Source: Pithys albifrons albifrons
Lineage: Eukaryota; Chordata; Aves; Passeriformes; Thamnophilidae
Direction of reading: 5' to 3'
DNA: 64,000 bases
Assembly: GCF_047495875.1 (NCBI RefSeq)
Contig: NC_092464.1
Coordinates: forward strand, 8,156,737-8,220,736
A model generated the notes under the pieces. The model did not search any database. It saw only the letters and a program-made list of their open reading frames with translations, and had not been told where the DNA came from. Within the stretch, counting starts at the first letter, position 1. The number at the start of each line of letters is the position of its first letter. The translations under genes and the position numbers were made by a program. Shown here in pieces: positions 11,564-24,290 of this stretch.

Positions 11564-14279
11564 ATGAGCAACCAGATTTTGGAAACTGAGCCTCTTAATG
11601 TCAGCTTAGATACTCCAGACTTCTAAGGTCAGATGAAGAAATATGCTGGCTACTTTTAGTCAGTTGGATTATTGGAGAATTTGTCTTCTGCCATTGCTAA
11701 ACTTTCTGATGAAAAGTTAGACCGTATGTCATAGTGCTTCTTTCTCTTTTCTTCCGTTGAAGCTCACAGCATTCCAGCACGGTACATCATCACAATCTGT
11801 TCCTTACATCACAGTGACATAATCTGCAGGGTTTCCAAATGTAAATTCATGTGCTTACTGAAAGCCAGAGAGGCTTTTCATACTTAATGGGCCTTATCAA
11901 AGCAGGAGATTAGGATTTTCCATGACTTGGCTCTCCCTGTTGCTGGTAATGGTGGAAATGGAGAATCTCTCCATTCTCAGGATTTCTACCTAGCAGAAAG
12001 TTTCATTGTCAAGTCCAGGCATTTCCAGCATTTTTCTTAGTTAACTTCAATAATCACTGTTTCTCATATATTCAGGTCAACAGGCCCTTCTCTGGGGACA
12101 GTAAAGGTTTTTAAGATGTAGGATATTGTTGGAATAAGAATTGATGGTTGTAATCTGGTCATAATTTTTTAAAGCAGGAAATAATAAGATTTTTAAGATG
12201 TTGAGCGTTGAAGTATTGAAATAGTCTTCCAGAAAGAGCAGGGAAAGATAGAAGTTATATCTAGCTGTAAGACAAATCTCAGATATCCTACTTTTAGGGG
12301 ATTATATACCTCATCTTGGAAGCAGAGAAAACACAGGGTCCACTTTTACAGCTAAATCTGTTGAAATTTTGCATGAACCCATGGAGAGGTCTCTGCCTCC
12401 ATTGGGGTAATGGGAACTTCAGTTTTAACTATGCAGGCTAAACATCTTTTCAGAGAATGTCCTGAAGAGGTAAAGGTAATTACACTCACTGTAAAAAAAA
12501 CCAAAAAATAGTGCTTATAAAATGGCTTATACTTGGCTGAATCCAGCATTTCCAGATATTTTTGTAAGATAGTTCAGTCAGGTTTATTCAAGAGTCCCTT
12601 GATTTCTGGATTTTGAGCAAATTGTGTCAGATGTATATGGTGTTTCTGTGAGCATTTTTAGCTACCTCCCCTGTAGGCCAAACACTTTTTCATTTCAAGA
12701 GAGGCAAGATGTTAAGAGGTCTGTCACTAGGAGACTATTGACATTTATGTTGCAAATGGTCTGTGTCAGAAAATCCAATTCAGAGCAGTTTTTCCCCCTT
12801 ATTGTTGTAGAATTGTTTGTTCTTTTTTTTGCCAAAGTGCTTTACTTTAGTTGTTTCTACACAGAGTCCCAGAGTCTTTTACAGACGGTACCTTTGCCTA
12901 TCTCCATAACAAAGACAGATTGCAGAGAAAAGCCTGTGGATGAGATGCTCTTGGAAGAATATCAGACAGTTTGTTTTCTGTTATAGGACCACTATAGCAT
13001 ATAAAAATTATATGAATTGCAGATTTTGATATCTAAAGAGAATTTAGTAACTCTATACATTCAAATTATTGAGAACACTTTCTGAGTTTGAACAGCCTCA
13101 CTGGATATTTTCCTTTTTTAATGCAAATGATCTCTAGGCCATAAGAGCAGTGCTGTTCATGTTACAGAATTGCACAGCTCTACACACCCAAGTTCATCAA
13201 AACCTCTCTGTGACTTAGAAATAGGCAATGCAAGAGTTTGCTTCTACCTAGGAACACACCTGGTGCCCTTCAATGGCTCATTGCACTGTGAGAGTTCATG
13301 GTGGGTTTAACATGATTTGAAAGAGTTGAGTAATAAAACACAAATTGTTTTAGAACAATTTGCCTGGAGGAGCAAAACTGCCCATTGTTATGTGGCATTT
13401 GTCTAGTGAGGAGTCTGGGTTTGGTTCTTAGCCTTATTCCAAACCCCCAGGATGAGCTCTTGGCTGTTGCTGCAGACTCAGGAGAGATCTCCTCTCTCTT
13501 GTTCTTTCTGAACACAGGAGGCACAAGTGAGTGTAAAAATTACTCAAGAAAGTGGTACTACAGGCAATACCAGGGAATTCCTCTTAGGTTCTTCTCCTCA
13601 GTACCCCTAATGCTTCTTTTTCAAGCTCACAGTGAGTCAAGATGTTGACAGTGTGAGAGTGGCAGTGCCTGGCTTGTGAGCAGCTGTGTCTTTACTATGT
13701 CTGGCCCTGAGCACTTTTGAGAACTTGACCTACAGCACAGACTTGTTTCATGCAGATACTTCTTCAAATCAAGCAACAAGGGCATATGTGTGAAGATGTT
13801 TAATGTTGCAAGACTGCTCTAAGGCATGAAGGTTTTTACCAATTGTTCCAATACTGGCAGAGGAAAAGGGCTCTCTCCCTTTTCAGGCAGTGCAGGAGGG
13901 GAACAGCAGAAGTGGTGCTTTCTGAAATGTGTACTGAGGCAGAGTGGTGATGGTGGTGCTATATCAGTGCAGTTAGAGGCAGAGGATGCAGGGTGACACC
14001 TTCTCACTAGTGTGAAGAAGTGGCTTGGGGACTCAAGATAGAAGGTATATTGATGTGGTGAAAATTGGCAGAGTAATCTCTTCACCTCCATAGCAAGTTA
14101 GCCCACACCATGGCAGTGGCATGTGACTGGGAGTTAGAGAGCTGGTTTCTGTTCCAGGATGGCATTTAATTTTTCAGGGATGTTTAAATCCCTATGTTGT
14201 ATTGGGCAGATTTTCCAGAAGATTTTGGTTATGCAATAAAAGCCGTCTGATATTGTTTCCACACTGCTGTTAAAATGAA

Positions 14280-14762
14280 GTGTTCTTATTATATCCGATA
14301 ATCTTCCTTGAGCTTTCTGTTCTTGATGATTTTTCTAAGCCCTGGGCTAAAAGGCATTGTGATAGAAATTATTCACCCAACAAAATGTCCAAACTGGGAA
14401 GATCTAAAACTCTTTCCCTTTTTTTTTTTCCTTACTCCCAAGGCAGCAAAGATCAAGCAGTACAGCTTACACTGCTTGAAAGTGCTAATATATGTGTTGA
14501 AGACTCAGGATTTTCATGTTATTTGACCTGGAATTTCACATGCCACCAAACACACAGTCAATTTAAATCAGTGCCTCCCCAGGGTGATGTCTGCCCAAGG
14601 GATGAGTGTCCCTCATTCCAAAGCTACATGTGCAGGGCTCAGTGTGATGTTCTTGTGGAAGAGCTAAGGGTACCACAAACACTGGGTTGTGCTTATGCAG
14701 TGCCAGCTTTCAGCTGCTGCTCATCCAGATTAGTCAGAACTAATTTATGTACTGATTACTAA
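14280..14762 (+). other. 160-codon open frame, coding status uncertain
   Basis: This is the longest non-repetitive open frame on the plus strand. Its middle part is preceded by a strong acceptor-like site: about 25 pyrimidine-rich bases ending in CTCCCAAG at 14442. The following peptide is cysteine-rich, with pieces such as SANICVEDSGFSCYLTWNFTC and CPRDECPSFQSYMCRAQC. No family is recognised, the cysteine spacing matches no domain I know, and the only donors nearby (for example after CCCCAG near 14582) are poor. An open frame of this length is at the edge of what chance gives in a window of this size and composition. Confidence 0.15.
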
Positions 14763-17700
14763 CACTGCTATAAACCTTCAGTTGCTGATAGAGGTTGTTG
14801 AGGCCTCTTAAATACCTCTACATAGTATTGCAATATACCTCAGAGTAATCATCACAATGTCAGACATTCAAAACTTACCAAAAGTGCTGGATTTAAAGTT
14901 GCCAGTGAATCCCTTAATTCATTTTTTTCTTATATTCATTGCTCAAGTTTCTTTGAGTGCCTTAGGTTAGTCTTTAATTAAATGATAGTATGTCATTGTG
15001 GTTGAGTTTGATGTTTTGCACAGGACCCCTCTTCCCATACTCACAGTGGTTTAATGAAAAGCTCTTCAACATTTCATGTTATACCCATTGTTTAATGTAT
15101 GGCCCTAGGCCTTACTCTGCACTCTCTTCAGATGCTGCTTAGTTTTCTTTTGGGCTTTTCTCTAGCATTTACTGTTATGATATTTGAAGGCATCTCACAA
15201 ACCAGTGATTTTTTTTTTCATGGGACAGCTGCTGAACATGACGAGGGGTTTATTCCCCCAAGCTGAGGAACAGTTCTTAGTGTATTCTGAATTACTTGAT
15301 GTAGACACTGTTTTTATGAGAGTCCAAAACAGATCTGTGACCTTGATGACAGTGCTGACCCTCAGCATTTCTCAAAAAGTATCAGAAGTCCCAGAGGTGG
15401 TATTTGTGAAGTAAGTAACACTGTAGTGCTCACTTAGCAAAATTCAGCTAAAATGTTTTGCCCAGCATTGTGACATCTGGTTGTATGAGAAATGGGGAAT
15501 TCATTTGTGTCTTCAGCATGCCTTGCTTAGTCATGAAACTGTCCTTTCTCCATTTTTCCAGCTCAGTGCTTCATTTGCTGTGTGCTGCTGTTTTTCAGTC
15601 ATGCATGTCACCATGGGCCCTGCTAATTCCCTCATGAGGCCTCTGCACTAGAAATCCCTGTGTGCTCAAGGAAAAGGCTAAATTAAGGTTACATTAGACT
15701 ACATTGGCTCTATATAGACCCACAATACTGTGCTGTACTTAGTGTTAAAGCAAGACTTGTAGAGAGAAATAGTATGTTTTATTAGGGTATCTGATCTTGT
15801 TGGTAGACAAACTTTCAAGTGCATGAGCCCTTTAGATTCCTCTGATATTGGCTGACTTCCTCCTGAAAACCACATCTCTTTCGTGTTGTCAGACCACTGA
15901 GTCTACTACCCAAGCAGCCACATCTTAAAAAAGTGAGCAGGAAAGCAAGAGGTGATATTACATTGCAGCAAATGGAGTCCCCAGGGATTCATTAGTAGGC
16001 TAAACGTAGGAGAGTGTGACCAGAGATAGTTGAGTTAATGGAGTATAATTTTGTCCTCATCATCTCTAACAATCAGCTATTGTGGGGAAATAGGTCTATC
16101 TTTTCTCTGTGGTGTCATAGTTGTCAGGACACTGGAAATATATACTGATTTGGGAATGCTGAATTCTTTTCTGATAGCAAAGGGCATATTTTGGTAATTT
16201 CTACCTGACTCATTAGAAAGTTAGATCAACAGCTGTGACACATTTACAATCTCTGTTCCTCTTTTATATGCAACTAAATATCTTTTGTAACATGCACTAA
16301 CAATAAATTATTTTGGTTTAACTTACCTTTCTTTGGTATTTGTACAGTTCCTGGCACACAGGATGTGGTTTGTGCTGGGGTAATTAGGTCAACTTAACTG
16401 AGCTGTTTTCCAAATGAACTCATTTTTTTTTTCTAAACTCTGTAATTCCAGTTTACATGACAAGGTTGTCATGACAAGGTTGTCCTGACTTTTGGGGACA
16501 GTTTTGGTAATGACAATTTAAGTCAGGCTAAATTAAAATAGAAGAAGGGAGTTGCAGCAATTTGTCTGAGTGGGTGAAATCATCTTTCAAAATGTTTCCT
16601 AATCACTAAGACACAGGGTTTTTATGGCTGCTTTGTGGAAGTCATACCACCTTGTAGAAATAATTAAACAGTCCTAGGAGCAAAGTTTTAAACCCAGGTA
16701 TCTGATTTCTCAAGATCATGATAGAGAATTCTCTGATCTGCATAATCATTTAAGTATTCCATGCAAATTGGATCAGCTCACATGGAAAAGAGTGACAGTA
16801 TCCTCTCCAAGCACATTTCCAAAATCTTTAGTCTGAGATGCACAAGGATGAAATTCCAGGAGGTCCAGCAGTGGACCAAAAACAACTAAGCTGAAAGAAA
16901 AAGCACAAAGTACAACTGTTTTTTTCATGTTCCATCTTGTTCTCATGCATGTTCTTCTGAAATGATCTATTATTCTAGTTGTTACTTCACGTAGTTTTTC
17001 TCTACTGAAGCTATTCAACAGATGTTTATGTATCTTCAGTGTTTTTATTCCTGAGAAAGCATAGCTGAAATCTGTCTCACATTTATCTTCCCACTCTGTG
17101 GGATACCACATCTGAGTTAGGACTACACAGAATTTCAAACCTGATATAACAACTTAGAGGATTTTCCTACTTTTAATATGACCTTAGGGTTTTAGAACCA
17201 TTCCCAGATGAGTCAATAGGAAGAAATATTCATTATTGCTTAATGGAAAAAAGAAGTCCTCCTGCTAAGAGAGAAATGCAGCACCACAGGACTTTTTATT
17301 TTATTGCTTTATATTGCAAAAGATCAGTTTCCAAATTCTCTGAGGCTGGAGAAAATCCAGATACTTGGAAAACAGAAATTTGCCTTGCCTTGAGTGGCTC
17401 AAAGGGCTAAATGTGAGAAGGAAAATAAAAAGGAACAAATACAGGATTATGAATGAATGCAGAAGAAATTATTTGTGTGTGTGCTCCGAGAACATATATA
17501 TCTTTTGTGAGGCAGGTTTGCATAGAATTGGCCACAGAGAGGAAAACAAGCTTAAAGTGTGGTCTGTTTGGAAGAAAGTGTTTTAAGAGTGATATTCCTG
17601 AGACTGTTAAGAATTCTTTCTGTAAAGAAAGTTCAGTTTCAGTTAGAGGCCCATAAATATTTAGTAGCTTGCATTCAGGAATAACAAAGTAGGGACTTAA

Positions 17701-18823
17701 GATCAAAAAGCCAGTATTTGGTGCAATGTCCTAAGCTCAAACGGGTAGTTCTGAACTACTTGGAGAAGTAGCCTAGATCTGTTCACTGAGTACTGTAATT
17801 ATGTTCAGTTCATCTGATCCCCTGGTCACAAGATTCTGCTGTGTTAGAACTGTGGTTTCTGGTGTGAATGTTAAATCAGTAAAGAACTTGTAGTGCTGAG
17901 AGCACCAGACAATATTCAATTCCCCAATCACCCTGAGCCCTGTGTTGGAAAGAACAGAACTTTGCTGTGTTGCTGGAAAAGTGCTGATGTATTTAATGCA
18001 AGTGAAGGAAGCTTGCACACCTGATGTATACAATGAGCTTGCACCCACCTGGTGAAGCAAAAATCACAGTTAGGCACATGAGCTGTTACAGTGGCGGCTC
18101 TCAGGCAGAAAGTAAAGGATAAACTACTCAAATAACCTTACATTTGTCATGGGCTAAGAGTATGCACAAAGAAAGTTTTTGCAGTTCAACTGCCAAGTGG
18201 TAGTTTTATTGCGTGCTGTAGCTTTCCCATTTGTACCTGAGCCCCAAGGAACAATCCATTCTTTGGAGACAACCTGTTTTTGCCTCAGTCAGTGGAGTTT
18301 TGGTCTGTGAGTGGCACTAGGACAATAAAGTGGTGGACTGGTGAGTGTGGGTGAGAGCGATCTACTGTGCTGCCTTAGCTTCTGATCTTCACTTGAATTT
18401 GTAGTTCATAAAACATCACTACCCCTGCCCCTATCTTAGCCATCTTGCTTCCAAACTATTGATGAAGTATTGCTTTAATATTCCAATAATAATGTGTATT
18501 TTTCTTCCTCCCTGTGACTGGTAGGAGTCTCTCATCTTCTCTGCAGAAAACTACCTTTGTACTCTCTCTACCTCTTCCCCCATAAAATGTCTGGGTGCTT
18601 ATGTGCTGATGATATCTGCAAGATCTCTCCTTCACTCAAAATTCATAAGGGTACTTTCCTAGTGTGGCATTTAATCATTTCAGTTTAGACTGGACTGCAG
18701 TAAGTTAAGAAATCATGTACCTAATACAGATGTATTTGGCTATAAAAAGCTAAATTAATTTCAATCATCTAATCTGTTGTGGTCCTTCTGGTGGGTCACA
18801 GGTCAGATGCTGTACATGGAACA
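14763..18823. other. AT-rich unique DNA, few signals
   Basis: Apart from the exon-like block at 15229-15410, I see only short-range structure. At 16456-16483 the 14-mer CATGACAAGGTTGT is repeated twice in tandem, and each copy holds a small GACAA/TTGTC hairpin. On the minus strand near 16327-16374 a 48-nt open block ends at a good donor (AAAGAAAG then gtaagt). No gene, RNA or transposon is recognised. Confidence 0.5.
15229..15410 (+). other. Possible internal coding exon (unrecognised protein)
   Basis: This 182-nt block has good signals at both ends: an acceptor TTTTTTTTTTCATGGGACAG ending at 15228 and a donor GTGAA then gtaagtaac at 15411. It is open in one frame throughout (60 codons plus two bases). 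The peptide contains FPQAEEQFLVYSELLDVDTV and QKVSEVPEVVFV, with an N-glycosylation-type NRS and a hydrophobic run near the end. I recognise no family. A possible following terminal block starts at 15562 after TTTCTCCATTTTTCCAG, fits the phase and stops at 15635-15637. Alone this is the best formed exon-like block on the strand, but pseudo-exons of similar quality occur by chance. Confidence 0.25.
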
Positions 18824-18876
18824 CATCCATCCACCCATCCATCCACCCATCCATCCACCCATCCATCCATCCATCC
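18824..18876 (+). repeat. (ATCC)n microsatellite with ACCC variants
   Basis: About 13 tetranucleotide units are present, mostly CATC, with four-base shifts to CACC at regular positions (CATCCACC pattern). The open frame that crosses it (from 18777, +) owes its His-Pro-Pro-Ile text to the repeat and is not a gene. Confidence 0.9.
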
Positions 18877-21800
18877 GTTTTAGCCTAGTGAAGACAATAG
18901 GAAGATGCTTGCTCAGGAAATGTGGCACGTCCTTTGCTTATGGAATAAAGGGAGCTGCTGCTGCCAGGGCTGTGTGGCAGACGCTGATGGAGCCAAAGCT
19001 GTGCCTCATCCTGCCCAGGAATGGTGCAGCAATGCAGGGAGTATTGGTGCTGGTTGTGGCTGGAAAGCACCTTCAAAACTGCAAACTGCTACATGAGTGT
19101 GACTTGTTCCAAAGTTGTCTGACTTACATGTTCCTTCTGCAGGTCATGAGCTTCCATGAGTTATGTCAGCTTTGAGCTGAGGAACTGTTTGAGATAGAGT
19201 GTAATCATGTTCTGAGCATGCCCTGGTGACAGAGAATCCATCAAGGTGTTTCACTCATGCAGTCATTAACAGCTTTGCTCTTAACTATATGCCTCATTTT
19301 TCACCTGGATTTGTCTGAATTTGGCTTCAGATTTCAAGCATTGATCTCTGCTGGGAGACAGAAAACCTTTCTATTGTTCAATATGTTTGGTAAGGGAAGA
19401 AACTAGTGCTTTATAGATGTGGGTTTATGCTAATGTCACTTCCTTTCTTTAACTTCTTTTCCTACATATGACATTTAATGTCAGAAAAAAACCTCCTCGA
19501 TTTGATTCTGCAAAGGGTTGGAAAGGAATTGCTGCAACTATGAAGGTAGTCTCACTGTGGGCTCCTTATGGCTGCCAGAGACAAGAAATTTGTGTTTGCA
19601 TGGCTGACCTTGCTGACTTACTCCTGGGACTTCACTGCTCTAGGGACCTGAACTTGCTGAAACAAAGTGAGTGTGGGTTGCAGTCTCCTATCACTGGGTA
19701 TGGAGGTATACTGTGTTTCTTAATTTATTTCTCCCTGATCCATATCTCTTCTCATGAAATTCAAATTAATTCTTACCACTTAGGAGTCAGCAAATTGCCT
19801 GCTTATTGTCTGTGGGACTGATCTGAATGGAAATTCTGTGGAATGGTATTGCTGAGTTTTGAGTAAACAAACTCACTTTAAGTAGTGTTTGTCATATTTT
19901 AAACAGAAAACAAAGATTTTGAATGCACTGCTCTTTAATGGTAAAGCATATTACAAATAATAAGAATAATTAGCTTGAACCTTAGAGTGTGGTTATGGGA
20001 AAGAACTGAGCTCTGCAGGGCTTTGGAATTTAAATATCTCTGTGGAGCTGGCCTAGAATCTTGCACCTTGGCCACATAAATGATGGATTTGTAGCTTCTG
20101 TGTGCAGACCCCAAAAGAAATTAAAGGACAAAAGAAAGAAAATGGAGGATAAAAATGAGTAAGGAGGGGAGCAGCTAGTTCACTTGCCCAAAATAGACTG
20201 TAGGTGTACGATGAAACACAACAGCGTATTGAGAGAAAAAGTAGAAATGAAAATACAATATTGGTAGAAAAGGATAAAGAGAGTAGTCCCGAAATATATG
20301 CCAAAAAAAATTTGATAGGAGCCACAACTGATGCAGAGAGAGAGATTAATTCCTCTTTCTTGTTGAGGAGGTAAGAGGGTAGATGGTAAACTCACCTGTA
20401 TAACTTTGGGTGTGGTTAAATTGAAATTCAAGATTCTGAAGAAGCTGATTGCAGAGATCTGGTGCTTCAACAGATACATTTCTAAGTCCTCAGCACTGCA
20501 GCTAACACTGGTTTTCCTGGTGTGCTTAGGTCTGATTTTTAAACAGGCACTTCACAGGATGACCCTAGTGTTACACCACTGGAAAAAATGTTTTCCAGCT
20601 GAAGTTCTTGACACAGTTGAAGTGATGAGGAGATGAGACCAAGGTTATCTCCTATCCTTCCATAATGGGCTTCTCTGCATAATACCTTACTGTGTTTGTC
20701 CAGTTTGACTTTAAATTATTCAAACTGTGGGCATCCCTGAAGTAACCTATTTTGTAACTAGAATCTCAATGAACCCCTCAGTTCACAGAACAAACCCTCC
20801 TGAATGTCTCTGAGAGCTGCATGTGCTGATTTGGGACGGGATATGGGCCATGGAATATAAATTGTTCATGGCCAGCCACAGGGCTTGAGAACGAACCTGT
20901 GATCTAAGCTGTGGATCTCAGCTTAAAACAAAGCAGCTGACCATGTGTGTATTAGTCTCTCTCTGTAGACATTTTGAAGTGCCATCCTGTGAGGGCCATG
21001 GCAGGTGTTGGTTTCAGTGAAGCCTGGGTATAGCTGCTGTATTTGAGACACTATTAATGGGTTGCCACGTGATCTGTGATTTGGCATTACTTTTCCATTC
21101 CTCTCAAGTGCCAGTTTACAAATCAATGGACAGAGTAGTGAACCCCTTCCTTTTAAGTAGCCAAGTCAATGGAAATCCCCAAAGAAGCATTGAACTCAAC
21201 ATTAATCAGTTGGTGGAGGCAGATCAGCAGGGCTTGTTTTTCAGCTTCAGCTGTGCATGTCTGTTTTGCCATCCAGAACAGTCCTATACAGCTTTCTTTT
21301 CCTCCTGGCCATGAGAATCATAATTTTCTGCTCCCACGTTGCTGCTGGGAACATGCAAAGGATGTGAGGGCACTTGAAAGATTCACATCGTGATTCCTGT
21401 TGCACCACAAGAGCGGGTAGTGTGTCATCTGGCAGGACATGCATGTGCCGTTCTGTGTTACGTATCATGAACATGGAGGCTGTGAGGAGCCTTCAGAGCA
21501 GTGCAGAGCCTAACTCCTCTATTGTTGCTGCCTCCCAGGTTCTTCCTGGCACAGGACAGCAGGAGAAAACATCCTTGAGTTGAGTAGTGCACTATCATGG
21601 ATAAATGGAGCAGGTACGTATTGAAACAGAACACGAGCAGCATTAATACTGTCGATTCCCAGCATCTGTAAACTAAAGCCTCCACAATTTAAAATTGGAG
21701 TGAGATAATTCTAAGTCCCTTAAAGCCTTTTATGATTTGCTTCTATAACTTCAGGTGTTGAGGTTCTGAAAGAAAGCTGGAGTCACTCTGGTACTAAAAT

Positions 21801-22033
21801 GGATAATGCAGGTCAAATTATTTTCTGCTTTCATCTTTTTGACAATTGTCAGTCCCAGTTGCCTAGAGAAAGAATATTAGACTAGTGTAAGCAGACTGTG
21901 TAGCTCCCTTTGTGTGTCCTCCCTGCATCCTGTGGCCAAAGCCTTGTCAGTGGATTTTTCATACAAATGCATATAAAATTCTGGCATACACAGAACCCTG
22001 GGGCAATGAACTTCACAGTTTTAACTGTTTGCT
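18877..22033. other. Unique DNA with weak exon-like blocks
   Basis: The stretch at 18930-19140 is somewhat GC-richer but has no recognisable gene. At 21539-21613 (+) a 75-nt block has a good acceptor (TTGTTGCTGCCTCCCAG) and donor (GGAGCAG then gtacgt) and is open in one frame (contains AGENILELSSALSW). On the minus strand a 40-nt block ends near 20398 at ATACAG then gtgagt, with the acceptor AGCTTCTTCAG near 20440. These are probably pseudo-exons. Confidence 0.35.
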
Positions 22034-22301
22034 GAAAAGGAAAGGAAAGGAAAGGAAAGGAAAGGAAAGGAAAGGAAAGGAAAGGAAAGGAAAGGAAAGG
22101 AAAGGAAAGGAAAGGAAAGGAAAGGAAAGGAAAGGAAAGGAAAGGAAAGGAAAGGAAAGGAAAGGAAAGGAAAGGAAAGGAAAGGAAAGGAAAGGAAAGG
22201 AAAGGAAAGGAGAGGAGAGGAGAGGAGAGGGGAGGGGAGGGGAAGGGGAGGGGAAGGGGAGGGGAAGGGGAAGGGAGGAAGGGAGGAAGGAAGGAAGGAA
22301 A
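22034..22301 (+). repeat. (AAAGG)35 polypurine tract grading to G-rich units
   Basis: All 268 bases are A or G on the plus strand. From 22036 to 22210 there are 35 perfect AAAGG units. They pass into four AGAGG units (22211-22230), then G4 runs separated by A or AA (about 22229-22275), then GGAA/GGGA units to 22300. The long mirror-symmetric purine tract can form triplex (H-DNA), and the G4 runs match the G-quadruplex pattern. The sharp order of unit types suggests stepwise mutation and expansion. Open frames through it on both strands, of up to 160 codons, are repeat artefacts. The copy number may be compressed or inflated by assembly. Confidence 0.97.
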
Positions 22302-24290
22302 TCTTTTGTAAGAAACAGATAAAAGCATTGCCATTCCTACACACCCAAGCCCTGTTGTGCCCCTTCACTTCTTGCCCTACACCTGCAGTGAAGCCATCAG
22401 TTCTGTGTTTCAACACAGGAACTGGCCAGCCCCTATCCCCTTTCTTACTGATAATCAGGAGGGTAACCCTTGTTTTGGGACACAGTGCAATAGTTTCCCT
22501 CATGTCCCACTAACTCAGTATATCAAGGAACAGGGCTCCCCTCTGCAGTCTAAATTAGTGCCTAGAAAACAGAAACTGGGACAGAGGCTGACCTTGTGTC
22601 TGTCGGAGCAATCCATAGGCACAATGCCATAAATTTGCCAAACTGCTCTAAATGAGAAATGTATTATTATTTACCATAAGGTGAAAAACTTCTTTAGCTT
22701 CCAAAAATGGGGGTGATAAGTGAAGATCTGAATATTCTGGAGGTGTCTGGATTGTATGATCAATATGTTTGAAATACATGGTGCAGGGAGGAGACATGGG
22801 GGGGGCAGATGAGATTACCATGAAGTTAATGTGCTGCTTCTCAAGAAGGTATGTTGGAGCCCCGCTTTGCTGTGCTTTTGCCCTCATGCTGTGAGTTTGT
22901 TCTGGAGTGGAGAGAGAAGGCACCAGTCTGTCCTAAGCAGTGTGACTCAGACTTGACTTTGATTTTCAGTATTCAGGTGAAAATTGTGTAAAACTCACAG
23001 GTTTCAAGCTGTTATAGAAGTTCTCTAAATTTCCAGGAATATAGGTGAAGAAAAAAGAAAGAGAAGACAAACTGAGAAAGTGAGAAAGGGACTATGCACA
23101 GAAAAAGGAGGAAAGAATAGATGTGTGTCATTGCTTTTCATCCAAGTGGCTTTGCCACCAGGCTGGCATGCTCATGCATTGTAATGCTCTTTTCAAGCTA
23201 TAGGGTGGTTTGAAGCCATGTCTGGTATCAGAGACTGCAGTGAAAGTATAAAGCTGTCTGCCTTCTGCCTTGAAATTCACTCCTTGCCTTGGCTGTAAGC
23301 CACTAAACCACAATTAAAATAGCATGAACAGGATGTGTCACTGAAATGAAGATCACAGTGTTCCCTCAGACCCTCTGGTTGTGCCCTCTGGAGGCTCTGC
23401 AACAGAAGGTAAGCCCTGTTTATGGCTTGCATCCCCTGAGAACTGAAGTACAGGTAAAAGGCTTTAAAAGCACAGCCAGAAATTTATGGTAGGAGCAGAT
23501 GAGGAGACAAAAACAATAATATAAAGCCAGTGACAGAACTGGAGACAAGACAATTACAAGTAAATTGCCTCTTCTTTTTTCTCCCTCATTTTCCAGCACT
23601 TTAGTACTAAGAACAGGCTCAGCATTGTCAGCAATAAAGAAATGTTCTCTGTGTCTCCAAGCCATTCAGCATGTCTTCAGTAAATCAGCAATTTGATGAT
23701 CATTGCAACAGCAGAAACCCTCCTTTGCATTGGCACTGCCGTGTGGGTTACGTGAGCTGATGGAGTCATGCTGTGTGCACTCAGATTGCAAATTCAGGGC
23801 CTAAGTCACTGTCTACATTTTAGCTCTTTTGTTCCACAGTTTCAGTCCTAATTGTTAGCAGACTGATGTCAGACATAAAAGATTTTGGTGGGTCCTTGTT
23901 TTTTGAGTTGCCTCCTGATTTTTCATCATCCCCAAGGCATCTGAGAGTGGCAGAACCCATCTCCCTGGTTAATAAAATGGCTTATACTCCTCCTATGGAA
24001 TCTTTCTGTAGAAAACTGTGTTGAACTCAGTTGCCCAAGCTTGTCATGATGGCCATTTAGATGATAGGGCACTCTGGCTTCTCCCACTGCTCCAAATGCT
24101 AGTTGTGCCCCACATTTGCTAGTTTTGTGGCACCTATTAACTGAAGACACCTCTTCAGCTCTATAGAAGATCTGAGCCTTTGTAGTGTCACATTGACTTA
24201 TTTTGAGTCTGTGCCCACATTTGTCTTAAGCATTCATCGGTCGTGCCCTCACCCCAAAGACACACCTGGCCCTGGTGTGCCCTGTTGCAG
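22302..24290. other. Unique DNA, no gene recognised
   Basis: No repeat or gene is recognised. A G8 run lies near 22799-22806. The sequence around 23730-23880 is complex, with several intact motifs (GCCGTGTGGGTTACGTGAGC), and could be constrained, but this is not testable here. Confidence 0.45.

Larger units (their letters stand above)
10011..14279. other. Unique DNA, no gene recognised
   Basis: Apart from the two small exon-like blocks at 11269-11316 and 11533-11563, nothing is recognised. On the minus strand 11156 down to 10548 is open for about 203 codons with a single TGA at 10899-10901; the translated text shows no known domain. A weak exon-like block (about 12419-12467, +) was also seen but has a poor polypyrimidine tract. 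Confidence 0.4.

Noticed and set aside
18777..19175. 132-codon plus-strand frame
   Set aside because: It starts in the (ATCC)n microsatellite and shows no domain or splice context afterwards.
21882..22503. Open frames of 136-160 codons on both strands
   Set aside because: They run through the (AAAGG)n tract; the encoded KGKER and SFPFL repeats are repeat artefacts.
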